Below are positions 17,723 to 27,193 of a DNA stretch of 64,000 nt, piece after piece; within the stretch, counting starts at the first letter, position 1, and every line of letters starts with the position of its first letter. This DNA is from Flammeovirgaceae bacterium BBD 1991-12. GTDB taxonomy: Bacteria > Bacteroidota > Bacteroidia > Cytophagales > Cyclobacteriaceae. The notes under the pieces were generated by a model. It worked only from the letters and a program-made list of their open reading frames with translations, ran no database searches and was not told the origin of the DNA. A program made the position numbers and the translations under genes. The stretch covers positions 49,739-113,738 of the forward strand of contig LYSV01000020.1 in NCBI GenBank assembly GCA_001657315.1, given 5' to 3'.

Positions 17723-18793
17723 ATGGAAAAAAAAGCAGACTATATAATCGTGGGTCAGGGACTTGCAGGTACCTGCCTGGCGGTAGTATTAATGAGGCGG
17801 TCCCGGAGGGTAGTGATCATTGATCCCAATGAGGCAGTTACATCATCCAGGGTAGCGGCAGGCCTGTACAATCCTGTCACCGGTAGAAAAATGGTCAAAA
17901 CATGGATGGCCGACAGGCTTTTCCCTTATCTGACGGATTTTTATACTGATCTGGAAGAACTCACGGGTGCCAAATTCCTGAATACCACAGGAATTTACAG
18001 GCCGTTTATTTCGCTGGAGGAGCAGAATGAGTGGATGGGAAAAAGTGCGTCTGAAGAGTTTCGCCAGTACATCCGGAAGGTTCATTGCCAAAGCCGGTCA
18101 GAACGGATCAATGACCCTTTTGGCGGGCTGGAGCTGGCACAGGCGGGCTATCTGAAGGTTGCAACGTTCCTTGGTGCTATGCATGATCATTTCAGGGCAC
18201 GGGAGATGCTGAGGGCAGGCAATTTTGTGTTTGACAGGCTGATAATTCATCAGAATACAGTGGAATATGAAGGTATAACGGCAAAAAGGATCATTTTCTG
18301 CGATGGGAGCAGCTGGGAGCATAATACCTACTTTAACTGGTTGCCTTTCCGCCCGGTGAAGGGGGAGGTCCTTGAGATAAAATGTGATCTTGAGGTAAAC
18401 TTTATTGTAAACAGAGGTGTTTTCTGTGTGCCTTTGAGTAAAAATATGTTCAGAGTGGGATCCAACTACGATAACAATGACCACTCATGGACTCCCACGG
18501 AGCGTGCAAAGGCTGAAATTGAGGAAAAACTGAGGGCTCTGATAAATGTCCCGTTTGAGACCGTTTATCAAAAAGCAGGCGTAAGGCCATCCTCAAAGGA
18601 CAGAAGACCGTATATAGGGTTACACCCGGCCAACGAAGCCTTGGGGGTGTTTAATGGGTTGGGAACCAAGGGTGTTTCGCTGGCTCCGTTTTTTGGAGAG
18701 CATTTTGCTTGTTATCTGGAAGATGGGAAGGAACTGTATAAAGAGGTGAATATTAGTCGATATTTTTCGTTATATTACAATTCTCAAAAATAA
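17723..18793 (+). CDS. FAD-dependent oxidoreductase (DAO/glycine-oxidase-like)
   Basis: Flavoprotein of the D-amino-acid-oxidase fold; substrate unknown. I start at the ATG at 17723 (MEKKADYIIVGQGLAG), which places the GxGxxG dinucleotide loop at the N-terminus. The upstream ATG adds a non-homologous-looking 23 residues. The sequence AAGLYNPVTGRKMVKTW after the Rossmann loop and the C-terminal GVRPSSKDRRPYIG are typical of this FAD family. 356 residues. The following gene starts 3 bp after the stop, so the two are probably co-transcribed. Confidence 0.85.
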   Translation: MEKKADYIIVGQGLAGTCLAVVLMRRSRRVVIIDPNEAVTSSRVAAGLYNPVTGRKMVKTWMADRLFPYLTDFYTDLEELTGAKFLNTTGIYRPFISLEEQNEWMGKSASEEFRQYIRKVHCQSRSERINDPFGGLELAQAGYLKVATFLGAMHDHFRAREMLRAGNFVFDRLIIHQNTVEYEGITAKRIIFCDGSSWEHNTYFNWLPFRPVKGEVLEIKCDLEVNFIVNRGVFCVPLSKNMFRVGSNYDNNDHSWTPTERAKAEIEEKLRALINVPFETVYQKAGVRPSSKDRRPYIGLHPANEALGVFNGLGTKGVSLAPFFGEHFACYLEDGKELYKEVNISRYFSLYYNSQK

Positions 18794-18796
18794 TTA

Positions 18797-20548
18797 ATGG
18801 GCAGAATATTACGCTTGGGGGCTCTTTTTATTCTTTTGGCTCAGGGAATGGTCCTTGGCCAGCAGATGACACAAGAGAAGTTTGGCAGGAACAGAATTCA
18901 GTACAAGGAGTTTAAGTGGAGGTATTTAAGCTCGGATAATTTTGATGTATACTTCTACGATGGCGGTGGCAAGATCGCCAAAGAGGTGATCGAATACCTC
19001 GAAAATGAGTTCGATCGCCTGACCGACATGATCGATTATCCTCCCTATTCCAAAACGAAGGTTTTTCTGTACAATTCCGTTTCCGATCTTCAGCAGAGCA
19101 ATGTGGGTATCAATGAGGGCACTTTTACACCAGGGGGTGAAACGCAGTTTGTAAAACCCTACATCGAAATCGCCAATCCGGGGAGTGTGGAAGCCCTCAA
19201 GGAAGAACTCATCTACAAGGTAGCTTCTCTGATGGTGAATGAAATGCTTTTTGGCGGAAACCTAAAGGACATGTTCCAGAGCGCCATTTTGCTCAATTTG
19301 CCGGCGTGGTTCATCAATGGTGCCTCACTTTATGTGGCCAGAGGGTGGAGCATTGAAATGGATGATTACATCCGTGATTATATTAATGTTAAACGTCCGC
19401 AAAAGCTCAACAGGCTGAACGGTCAGGAAGCAGCGCTGGCGGGTCAGTCCGTCTGGAATTTCATTGCACAGAAATACGGGAAGAGTAATATTGGCAATAT
19501 CCTGAATTACACCAGGATCATCCGTAATGAAGAAAAGAGTATTACGATAACCCTCGGGATCACCATAGAACAGTTCCTGTATGAATGGCAGAATTTCTAC
19601 ATTGATATAGACAGGCAGGTGGATGAAAACTATGTAGCATCCGATAAGGAGACAAGGCTTGAGCCTTCAAAAAAGAATCGCAGGGCCATTATCCATGAAC
19701 ATGTCAAGCTCAACCAGACGGGCACGAAGCTGGCATTTACCAAAAACAACAACGGTCGTTACGGTGTAGTGGTAAGAGACCTTAACTCCGGCAAGGAGAC
19801 AGATGTATTGACAGGTGGCTACAAAGTGATCAATCAGGAGATCGACTATAATATGCCTATCATGGATTGGGCCAATGACAGCACGCTGGGGATCATCCAT
19901 GCCAAACGTGGTATGCTTACCCTCACGTTGTATGATATTAACACCCAAAGTAAGCTGCCCAGGAAGCTTCGGCGCTTTGATCAGGTGAAATCCATGGATT
20001 TTTCTGAAAACGGACGGCTCCTTATTGTCAGTGGTGTGGTGAATGGCAGAAACGACCTGTTCCTGTTGAGTACACGAAGAGATCGTACCAAACGCCTTAC
20101 CAACGATCTGCATGATGATCTTTACCCGGCATTTGTGCCTGGAACGAACACCTTTGTCTTCAGCTCCAACCGGGTCTCCGACACCCTGAATGCCAAAGTT
20201 GAAAGCTTTGAGGACATCGGCAATAATATGAATCTGTTTTTCTTTAACCTGGATACTACGAAAAACCTACTGAAGCGGGTAACCAATACGGTAAGTGTGG
20301 ATACCCGGCCGATTCCCCGAAATGCTGATAGAATATATTACCTCAGCGACCAGAAAGGTATTCGTAATGTTTTCAGCTACTCCATATCAGAAGGTGTGTA
20401 TGAGCAGGTGACCAATTACGAGCATAGCATTAAGAGCTTCGACATCGATTTTTCCAAAGGTGCGATCACCTACATCTCCAATGCCAGCGGCAGGGACTAT
20501 ATCTACTATGATGAAAATTTTGACTACCAGCGACAGATACTCCTATAA
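18797..20548 (+). CDS. N-terminal part of a TolB-propeller/outer-membrane protein, ended by an apparent frameshift
   Basis: A 583-residue exported protein with a signal peptide and a catalytically dead gluzincin-like segment (PAWFINGASLYVARG, no HExxH). A PD40/TolB-type beta-propeller follows, ending in SGRDYIYYDENFDYQ. The reading frame then runs into a stop after RQILL. The adjacent frame is open from 20524 and continues with a plausible join (ATDTPITPRQQ, then MLQAR) into the next ORF. One missing base near 20530 would give a single protein of about 1090 residues, the architecture known in Bacteroidota. Assembly error, true pseudogene and programmed -1 shift are all possible. Confidence 0.85.
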   Translation: MGRILRLGALFILLAQGMVLGQQMTQEKFGRNRIQYKEFKWRYLSSDNFDVYFYDGGGKIAKEVIEYLENEFDRLTDMIDYPPYSKTKVFLYNSVSDLQQSNVGINEGTFTPGGETQFVKPYIEIANPGSVEALKEELIYKVASLMVNEMLFGGNLKDMFQSAILLNLPAWFINGASLYVARGWSIEMDDYIRDYINVKRPQKLNRLNGQEAALAGQSVWNFIAQKYGKSNIGNILNYTRIIRNEEKSITITLGITIEQFLYEWQNFYIDIDRQVDENYVASDKETRLEPSKKNRRAIIHEHVKLNQTGTKLAFTKNNNGRYGVVVRDLNSGKETDVLTGGYKVINQEIDYNMPIMDWANDSTLGIIHAKRGMLTLTLYDINTQSKLPRKLRRFDQVKSMDFSENGRLLIVSGVVNGRNDLFLLSTRRDRTKRLTNDLHDDLYPAFVPGTNTFVFSSNRVSDTLNAKVESFEDIGNNMNLFFFNLDTTKNLLKRVTNTVSVDTRPIPRNADRIYYLSDQKGIRNVFSYSISEGVYEQVTNYEHSIKSFDIDFSKGAITYISNASGRDYIYYDENFDYQRQILL

Positions 20549-20562
20549 CACCACGTCAGCAA

Positions 20563-22080
20563 ATGTTGCAGGCCAGGGCTTTCAGGGAGCGTCGAAAACC
20601 CAAACCGGGCGGGCTCACTATACAGGAGATCGTGGAGCAGCGTTTGGCCCAGAAAAAGGAGGCAGAAGCTGTGAAGGCCGATACAGTCCAACAGGAAGCT
20701 GAAGTAGTGGATCCCGAGGTCATAGATACGGACAATTATGAGTTTGAGGAGGAGGTGACCGAAAAGAAAGAGGCTGAGCAGAATGATAAAGAGGTGATCA
20801 ATACGGATGATTATACCTTTGACAATGATGTAGTGAAGAAGGAAAAGGAATCATTTCTCACCCAGTACCGGCAGCTCAGGAAGGAGAGTAAGATCGCGGG
20901 GCCTCTGCCTTATGAAAACCGGTTCAGCGCTGATAATCTTGTCACCTCGTTCGTGATCGATCCGCTGCGGGGGTTTGGTATCCTGCTGGAGGCTCAAATG
21001 ACGGACATGCTGGAAAATCATAAGTTTTCCGGTGGAATAATGGCGATAACGGATCTGAGAAGCGGAGATATTTTTGCGGAATACCAATACCTGAAGACAT
21101 TGATCGATTTTCGTGTGAGGTTGGACAGAAATGTACTTGAATGGGAAAATACCAATTCTGAAGTTCAGCAGTACAGCAAGAACACCCTGACCCTGGGTGC
21201 AGCATTGCCGCTGAATACCAAAACAAGAATAAGTGTGAATCCCTTTTATACACTGACTACCTTCGAAAGCCAACCCGTGATATTCGGCAGTAATCCTCAA
21301 CTACAGGATATCGCACGGGATCAGTTTGCCGGTGCTACAGTCCAGCTTGTCTATGACAACTCGATCATTAACGGAATGAACCTGATAGAAGGTAGCAGGG
21401 CCAAAGTGTCGTTACAGCATTATGAGGGGCTCAAAGATAAGGACCGCAGCTTCTCCAACCTTAAGGTAGATCTGCGTCACTACCAGAAGATCCATCGCGA
21501 GATAGTCTTTGCCAGCAGGATCTTCTATGGTTCGTTCTTTGGCAGAAGCCCGAAAAATTACCTGCTGGGAGGTATGGACAACTGGATCAATCAGGATGAC
21601 AACACAGAGGGGGACAATAATCCTCTGGCGCCGACGGAAGAGGGCGTGAATAACAGTGAGCTTTTATTCACGGAATTTGCGACTAACCTGCGCGGATTTG
21701 ACTATGCTGCGCTGGTGGGCAACAACGCGCTTCTTTTTAATGCAGAGCTTAGGGTACCGCTTATCCGCTACCTGCAGTCAGGGCCCATTACATCCAACTT
21801 CTTCAGAAATCTGCAGTTCACCGGTTTCTTTGACATAGGATCAGCATGGACAGGGAATTCGCCTTTCAACGAGGACAATTCGATCAGTAACAGGACCATA
21901 AGAGAAGGAGCTTTTGTAATAGACCTGAAGGATTACCGGAATCCGTGGCTCTATAGCTATGGTTTTGGTTTCCGCACAATGTTACTGGGTTACTACATGA
22001 AGCTGGATGTGGCTTATCCCGTTGAAAACTACAATGTAGGGGATGCGCGTTTTCACGTTACACTAGGTTACGATTTTTAG
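20563..22080 (+). CDS. C-terminal barrel part of the frameshifted propeller/outer-membrane protein
   Basis: 505 residues continuing the previous gene in another frame. The frame is open from 20524, so the ATG at 20563 is probably internal. It begins with a charged linker containing a duplicated motif (EVIDTDNYEF and EVINTDDYTF) about 30 residues apart. A 16-strand-like outer-membrane barrel of the surface-antigen/BamA C-terminal type follows, ending in FHVTLGYDF with a terminal aromatic. Alone it has no signal peptide, which supports its being part of the upstream protein. Role unknown. Confidence 0.85.
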   Translation: MLQARAFRERRKPKPGGLTIQEIVEQRLAQKKEAEAVKADTVQQEAEVVDPEVIDTDNYEFEEEVTEKKEAEQNDKEVINTDDYTFDNDVVKKEKESFLTQYRQLRKESKIAGPLPYENRFSADNLVTSFVIDPLRGFGILLEAQMTDMLENHKFSGGIMAITDLRSGDIFAEYQYLKTLIDFRVRLDRNVLEWENTNSEVQQYSKNTLTLGAALPLNTKTRISVNPFYTLTTFESQPVIFGSNPQLQDIARDQFAGATVQLVYDNSIINGMNLIEGSRAKVSLQHYEGLKDKDRSFSNLKVDLRHYQKIHREIVFASRIFYGSFFGRSPKNYLLGGMDNWINQDDNTEGDNNPLAPTEEGVNNSELLFTEFATNLRGFDYAALVGNNALLFNAELRVPLIRYLQSGPITSNFFRNLQFTGFFDIGSAWTGNSPFNEDNSISNRTIREGAFVIDLKDYRNPWLYSYGFGFRTMLLGYYMKLDVAYPVENYNVGDARFHVTLGYDF

Positions 22081-22193
22081 CGTAATTCATAGATCACTGA
22101 TACTATAATCCTGACCGGAGGATCAATCCGACAATACAATTTTAGGTCTTGTAGCAGCAGGAGGCTATATTAGCCTATTCAACCGATAAATAT

Positions 22194-23072
22194 ATGCTGA
22201 AATCCATGACAGGGTATGGCTCGGCAGGCCTTACTCAGGATAATGTGACCATCAACGTAGAGGTAAAGACACTCAACTCTAAATTTCTGGATGTCAACGT
22301 ACGATTTCCCAGGGCGTTTGGTGAGAAGGAACTGGAGATCAGAGGCATGGTCTCTGATATACTGGCCAGAGGCAAGGTTTCCCTTACCATAGATTACGTT
22401 AATCAACAGGAAACCGAAATGAAACAGCACTATAATGAGGAGCTTTTTGTGAAATACTATCTACAGCTCAAAAAACTTGCTGACCGTGTGGTGGCTCCTC
22501 ATGAACCGCTTTTTAGTCTGGCACTGAACTCCCCGGAAGTCACCATTTCAGACCAGAATGATATAATCGATGATACACACTGGTCGCAGACACAGCAGCT
22601 GATCCGTGAAGCCCTTGAAGCCTGTAATGCTTTCAGGATAAAGGAAGGAGCACAGCTCAAAAATAAATTCGAGCACTACGTTGAGTCCATTATGACCAAA
22701 CTGACAGAGGTAGAAAGGCTTGACCCTGAAAGAATTGAGCGTATCAGAACCCGGATCAAGGATAGCCTCAGCCAGTTTGTGGAAGAGGAAGACCTGGACA
22801 AGAACAGACTGGAGCAGGAACTGATCTACTATATCGAAAAACTGGATATCACTGAAGAAAAGGTAAGGCTCAGGAATCATCTGGAGCATTTTTCAGAGGT
22901 ATTGAATGAAAAAGAGAGTCTGGGGAAGAAACTTGGATTCATCTCACAGGAGCTAGGCCGGGAGATCAATACCATAGGCTCTAAGGCCAATGATTCGGGC
23001 ATCCAGCGTCAGGTAGTAGCCATGAAAGAAGAGCTGGAAAAGATCAAGGAGCAATTACTGAATGTGTTATGA
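22194..23072 (+). CDS. yicC: YicC-family endoribonuclease
   Basis: 292 residues beginning MLKSMTGYGSA, the invariant family N-terminus, and ending LEKIKEQLLNVL. The C-terminal LGFISQELGREINTIGSKA motif is also diagnostic (family form FLxQEmnREiNTigSKs). YicC/YloC proteins are reported as ring-shaped endoribonucleases acting in RNA turnover. Monocistronic, convergent with murF; no gmk neighbour is present, although that pairing is common elsewhere. Confidence 0.95.
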   Translation: MLKSMTGYGSAGLTQDNVTINVEVKTLNSKFLDVNVRFPRAFGEKELEIRGMVSDILARGKVSLTIDYVNQQETEMKQHYNEELFVKYYLQLKKLADRVVAPHEPLFSLALNSPEVTISDQNDIIDDTHWSQTQQLIREALEACNAFRIKEGAQLKNKFEHYVESIMTKLTEVERLDPERIERIRTRIKDSLSQFVEEEDLDKNRLEQELIYYIEKLDITEEKVRLRNHLEHFSEVLNEKESLGKKLGFISQELGREINTIGSKANDSGIQRQVVAMKEELEKIKEQLLNVL

Positions 23073-23147
23073 TCCAACATCCCAGGCCCAATGCCCAGGG
23101 TCTGTGTCCCCACAGACCTGAAGACACACATGCTTTCCTGCTCACCT

Positions 23148-24428
23148 CTACAAATACTCCAGCACCTCTTCCAATCCAATACTTCTTGAGGCCTTGACAA
23201 GGATGAGGCTGTCACTTACCGGATGGGCTTTCAGATGGTCGATCAGTTCCTGCCGTGTAGCAAAGTGAAGTCCGTTTTCCATTTCCCCGGCGGCTGCACT
23301 GATCAGCTCACCGCAGAGATAAACGCCGTGTAGCTGCATAGCGGCCAGTGTCTTTCCCAGATCTCTGTGCTCCTTTTCACTGTCCTCTCCCAGCTCATTC
23401 ATATCCCCGAGGATAGCCACCTTTTTTTCACCGGGTTGGGAGGCCAAATTATCCAGGGCAGCAGCCATGGAGTCGGGATTGGCGTTGTAGGCGTCCAGGA
23501 TGATCCTGTTGCCTCCCTTGACCACCATTTGAGAGCGCATGTTCTGAGGCACATAACCGGCTACTGCGTTGGCCGCATCTGCAGAGGCCACTTCAAAGTA
23601 TTTCCCGATGCTCAGGGCCACGGCTATATTATCAAAGTTATACCTGCCGGCCAGTTGGGTCTCTATTACCTGCTGATCTTCCGTCCTTACCTTTAGAAAG
23701 GGCTCCGTCTCCAGAAGCTCGCAGTAGTAGTAGTCTCCCTTGTTCGGGTACATGAGCGGTGCGCTGAACCGTTTGGCCATATTGGAGAGTACTTTGCTGT
23801 TCGAGTTGATCCATACCACCCCATCCGTATTGATCAGGTGCTGGTAAAGCTCACTCTTGCCCCGGATCACCCCTTCAATGCCTCCGAAGCCCTCCAGATG
23901 AGCCCTGCCTATGTTTGTGATCAACCCGTGACTGGGCCTGGCTATGGAGCTCAGCAGAGCGATCTCACCCACAGCATTGGCTCCCATCTCTATAATGGCG
24001 ATCTCATGTTCATCACTGATCGACAGTACGGTCAGCGGAACACCTATGTGATTGTTCAGATTACCCGCCGTAGCCAGCGTGCGGTATCTGGTGGAAAGTA
24101 CGGCATTGATCAGCTCCTTGGTAGTGGTCTTGCCATTGGAGCCGGTAAGGCCTACTACTGGAATAGTAAGCTGGTCACGGTGGTGCCGTGCTAGGTCCTG
24201 AAGCGTAGTAAGTACGTCATCTACTAAAAGGTAGCGCTCATCCTTTACTACATTTTTGTCGTCCACCACAGCAAGCACGGCACCTTTCCCGAGCGCTTCA
24301 GCAGCGAATTGGTTGGCGTCAAAGTTGGGACCTTTCAGGGCAAGGAAAATCGATCCCTCTTTGATCTTGCGCGTGTCGGTGGAAACCACAGGGTGAGTTT
24401 GGAAATGTTGATATAGCTGGCTGATCAT
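23148..24428 (-). CDS. murF: UDP-N-acetylmuramoyl-tripeptide--D-alanyl-D-alanine ligase
   Basis: Adds D-Ala-D-Ala to the UDP-MurNAc-tripeptide, the last cytoplasmic step of peptidoglycan precursor assembly. 426 residues of Mur-ligase fold with the P-loop GLTGSNGKTTTKE near residue 100, IIEMGANAVGEI, and the central LAGRYNFDNIAVALSIG and DAYNANPDSM motifs. It lies outside any dcw cluster. A perfect -7 element precedes it, divergent from the FG-GAP gene. Confidence 0.95.
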   Translation of the reverse strand: MISQLYQHFQTHPVVSTDTRKIKEGSIFLALKGPNFDANQFAAEALGKGAVLAVVDDKNVVKDERYLLVDDVLTTLQDLARHHRDQLTIPVVGLTGSNGKTTTKELINAVLSTRYRTLATAGNLNNHIGVPLTVLSISDEHEIAIIEMGANAVGEIALLSSIARPSHGLITNIGRAHLEGFGGIEGVIRGKSELYQHLINTDGVVWINSNSKVLSNMAKRFSAPLMYPNKGDYYYCELLETEPFLKVRTEDQQVIETQLAGRYNFDNIAVALSIGKYFEVASADAANAVAGYVPQNMRSQMVVKGGNRIILDAYNANPDSMAAALDNLASQPGEKKVAILGDMNELGEDSEKEHRDLGKTLAAMQLHGVYLCGELISAAAGEMENGLHFATRQELIDHLKAHPVSDSLILVKASRSIGLEEVLEYL

Positions 24429-24446
24429 GGCGTTTTATTCTGCAAA

Positions 24447-24454
24447 CAAATATA
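24447..24454 (-). promoter_or_regulatory. -7 element for murF
   Basis: TATATTTG on the minus strand matches TAnnTTTG exactly and lies 18 bases from the murF start. The -33 box is poor. Confidence 0.5.
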
Positions 24455-24590
24455 TGGTATCTCGCCGAATAAAGGTGGTGATAAAATTCAACCCCGGCCA
24501 AACTTATTGGGTACGATTATTGGTTAAAGAACTGAAAAGGAAAATTTATGAGCTAATTTTACGAAGAGTCCGCTGCCGTTAGTTTTTAGA

Positions 24591-26816
24591 GTGTATACGA
24601 ACCGTATGTCCCACAAATATCTTATTTGTTTATGCTTTCTGCTGCCGTCGGCTGTTTTTGGACAGGTGTATAGGCCGGATCAGACAGTAGCAGTCATGAA
24701 AGATCAGCAGCTACTGGATTTTCCATGGGCGGGAGGCATAAATTCAGGACAGTTCAGTACAATGGATGTAGATCAGGACGGGCAGGAGGATCTCATCGTG
24801 TTTGAACGCACCTCCGGAAAGATCAACGTCTTTATCAATGAAAACGGGCAATACCGGTATGCGACCGAATACAATGACCGGTTCCCTGAGGGTTTACGCA
24901 ACTGGATGCTTCTAAGAGACTTCAATGGGGATGGCAGGAAGGACATCTTTGCCAGTGATCCCCTGGGCATCAGGGTTTATGTCAATATCAGTGATGGTAC
25001 CGGTCTTAAATGGAGGCTTTACCATGATCGTGGAGCCCAGTCTCCCCTTCTCACCATAGGTTTTAGTCAGAATCCGCTGAATCTTCAGATGAATGCTTCC
25101 GATATTCCATCCATTGCGGATATCGACGGTGACGGTGACCTCGATATTCTGAATTTCAGGTTTTCAGGTACGTCTTCGGTAGAATATCACAAAAATCTCA
25201 GTATGGAACGCACCGGGGCCATTGATTCCATGCAGTTTGAGAGGCAGACCCAGAGGTGGGGCAGTTTTGAGCAGTGCCTGTGCGAGGACATTGCTTTTAA
25301 CAATGAAGACTGTCCCCCCATAAGTGGCCGTGTGAAACATCAGGGAGGCAAGGCCCTGCTGACCATGGATCTTGATAATGATGGCGACCATGAGGCCATA
25401 CTGGGAGAGGAAGGGTGTACCGGTCTCTATCTCCTCAATAATTCCGGGGACGCTGACGATGCCGTCATGACTTCGGTAAACCTCAATTTTCCAAATAGTA
25501 CTAACCCCGCCGTATTGTTTACATTTCCTGCTGCATATCTGGAGGATGTGGATTTCGATGGCGTGAAAGACCTGCTTGTCGCGCCTAATGTGCCAGCCAA
25601 CATCAGCAATGGCGTTAACTTTGAGAGTTCTGTCTGGTACTACAAAAATATAGCGACGGATGAAAATCCCGACTTTCAGCTTGTGCAAAGGAACTTCCTT
25701 CAGGATCAGATGCTGGATTTCGGTGAAAATGCCGTGCCAGCCTTCTTCGACTATGATGATGATGGTGATCCCGACATGTTTGTAGGCAGTTTTCTGGATA
25801 TTTCTTCCGGGTTCCACTCTACGATAAAACAATATACCAACACGGGAACTTCTGAAGCGCCTTCCTTTGAACTGACGGACGAAAATTTTATGCAGCTTTC
25901 GTTGGGTAATTTCATTAACCTGAAACCTGCCTTTGCAGATATAGACAATAACGGCACTCAGGATCTGGTTTTCAGTGCTACAAGTCTTAACTCCGGCGGT
26001 ACGAGCATTTTTTACATGCTCAATCAAAGTAATTCACGTCTTGAATTGCAAACTGATGTTCGTTTTCTGTTTACCCTGGGACCGTCACTCTCCGGTGAGA
26101 ATTTCAGGTTGACCGATATTAACATGGATGGCAATCTGGATATTTTGATTGGAAGAGGGACCGGAAAGGTTGAATACTACAGAAGCCGTGGTACGCTGGA
26201 AGCTCCTGATTTTGTATTGGAAGACGATACGTTTTACGGCTTTGATGCCAGTGTTTTTACTACCAATACCAGCATTGACATTGCCGATATCGATGGGGAT
26301 GGCAACATGGATATGATCACAGGTGATGACAACGGCAGCCTGAACTATTATTCTGACTTTTTATCACACCTTGACGATCCCCGTGAAGCGCAGCCTTTGC
26401 TGATCCAGCACACCGATGAGCAGGAGCCATTTGTTATGAATTTAGGGACGAAGCTGGTGCCCAGAGTAGCTGATATCTATAGTGAGGATAAGCCTGCCAT
26501 TGTTGTTGGGACGGCTCAGGGAGGCTTAACGGTACTCAGGAATACCGGAGCTGTTGTCCGACCTGTCGATCTCGAATCTGTAAGGATCTATCCTAATCCT
26601 GCCATAAGCCGGGATCGGGTAACAGTATTTTCTCCCACTACGCTCAATGCCTTTGTGGTATCGCTGAACGGACAGGTGGTAGTGGATGGCCTTGTACTTC
26701 GCGGAGAGACGGAAAACCGGCTCTCCATCAAAGGGTTGGCCAATGGCATGTACCTGCTGGTAACAAACAGTGGGGACGGTGAATTCCGATCGTATCGTTT
26801 TATAGTAGATCGGTGA
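24591..26816 (+). CDS. FG-GAP/VCBS-repeat secreted protein with a T9SS type A sorting tail
   Basis: A 741-residue exported protein, starting at 24591 or at the second ATG at 24606 (MSHKYLICLCF). A signal peptide ends near VFG-Q. The body holds about nine calcium-loop motifs of the DxDxDGxxD type, for example DVDQDGQED, DFNGDGRKD, DIDGDGDLD, DYDDDGDPD and DIDGDGNMD. These mark FG-GAP/VCBS propeller repeats. The C-terminus (VRIYPNPA, then GMYLL and YRFIVDR) is a T9SS type A signal, making it a predicted client of PorU/PorV in this window. Function otherwise unknown; adhesion is a guess. The next gene overlaps it by four bases. Confidence 0.92.
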   Translation: MYTNRMSHKYLICLCFLLPSAVFGQVYRPDQTVAVMKDQQLLDFPWAGGINSGQFSTMDVDQDGQEDLIVFERTSGKINVFINENGQYRYATEYNDRFPEGLRNWMLLRDFNGDGRKDIFASDPLGIRVYVNISDGTGLKWRLYHDRGAQSPLLTIGFSQNPLNLQMNASDIPSIADIDGDGDLDILNFRFSGTSSVEYHKNLSMERTGAIDSMQFERQTQRWGSFEQCLCEDIAFNNEDCPPISGRVKHQGGKALLTMDLDNDGDHEAILGEEGCTGLYLLNNSGDADDAVMTSVNLNFPNSTNPAVLFTFPAAYLEDVDFDGVKDLLVAPNVPANISNGVNFESSVWYYKNIATDENPDFQLVQRNFLQDQMLDFGENAVPAFFDYDDDGDPDMFVGSFLDISSGFHSTIKQYTNTGTSEAPSFELTDENFMQLSLGNFINLKPAFADIDNNGTQDLVFSATSLNSGGTSIFYMLNQSNSRLELQTDVRFLFTLGPSLSGENFRLTDINMDGNLDILIGRGTGKVEYYRSRGTLEAPDFVLEDDTFYGFDASVFTTNTSIDIADIDGDGNMDMITGDDNGSLNYYSDFLSHLDDPREAQPLLIQHTDEQEPFVMNLGTKLVPRVADIYSEDKPAIVVGTAQGGLTVLRNTGAVVRPVDLESVRIYPNPAISRDRVTVFSPTTLNAFVVSLNGQVVVDGLVLRGETENRLSIKGLANGMYLLVTNSGDGEFRSYRFIVDR

Positions 26817-27193
26817 AGCTCTTCCTTACCCTGCATCTTCTGGAAGACAGGTTCTCCTTTACACCCAATTTGATCGCTTTGGATGAGGCCCGGTCTTTTG
26901 ATATGGATAACTTTTCGGATGATCTTGTAACGGGAGCTGCGTTAAAGGCGATCGGAGAAGCTGAGAAGATAGTGGTATGGATCAATGCCAGGGCCCACAA
27001 TAGCCCAGGTGCTATTCTGAAGGTGCTGAATTTACTGGCGCGTAGGAAAAAGTCTCTGCTGTTCATTCATAACGGAGGCCACCCTGTGGTGAAAAAAATG
27101 TCGAATATATTTGATCAGAATGCCGTATTTACTGATCAGTCCACTGACGAGATAAAGAATAGAGCTATTGATTTTTTCAGTTCTCCAGCGTGA
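26813..27193 (+). CDS. Small cytoplasmic hypothetical protein, 126 aa
   Basis: Starts with GTG overlapping the preceding stop (GTGA), so it is translationally coupled to the FG-GAP gene even though it has no signal peptide. It shows a Rossmann-like alternation (KIVVWINARA, then KSLLFIHNGGHPVV), but I recognise no family. Its 3' end overlaps the convergent omega-amidase gene by 17 bases. It could be a small nucleotide-binding or regulatory protein; this is a guess from the strand pattern only. Confidence 0.65.
   Translation: MKLFLTLHLLEDRFSFTPNLIALDEARSFDMDNFSDDLVTGAALKAIGEAEKIVVWINARAHNSPGAILKVLNLLARRKKSLLFIHNGGHPVVKKMSNIFDQNAVFTDQSTDEIKNRAIDFFSSPA

Noticed and set aside
20460..20702. 80-aa ORF across the frameshift site in the third frame
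   Set aside because: Short, serine/threonine-rich and overlapping both better-supported frames; neither domain continues in it.
25164..26027. 287-aa antisense ORF inside the FG-GAP protein gene
   Set aside because: It mirrors the periodic coding strand; no start context, no known protein character, and the sense strand has nine clear calcium-loop repeats.
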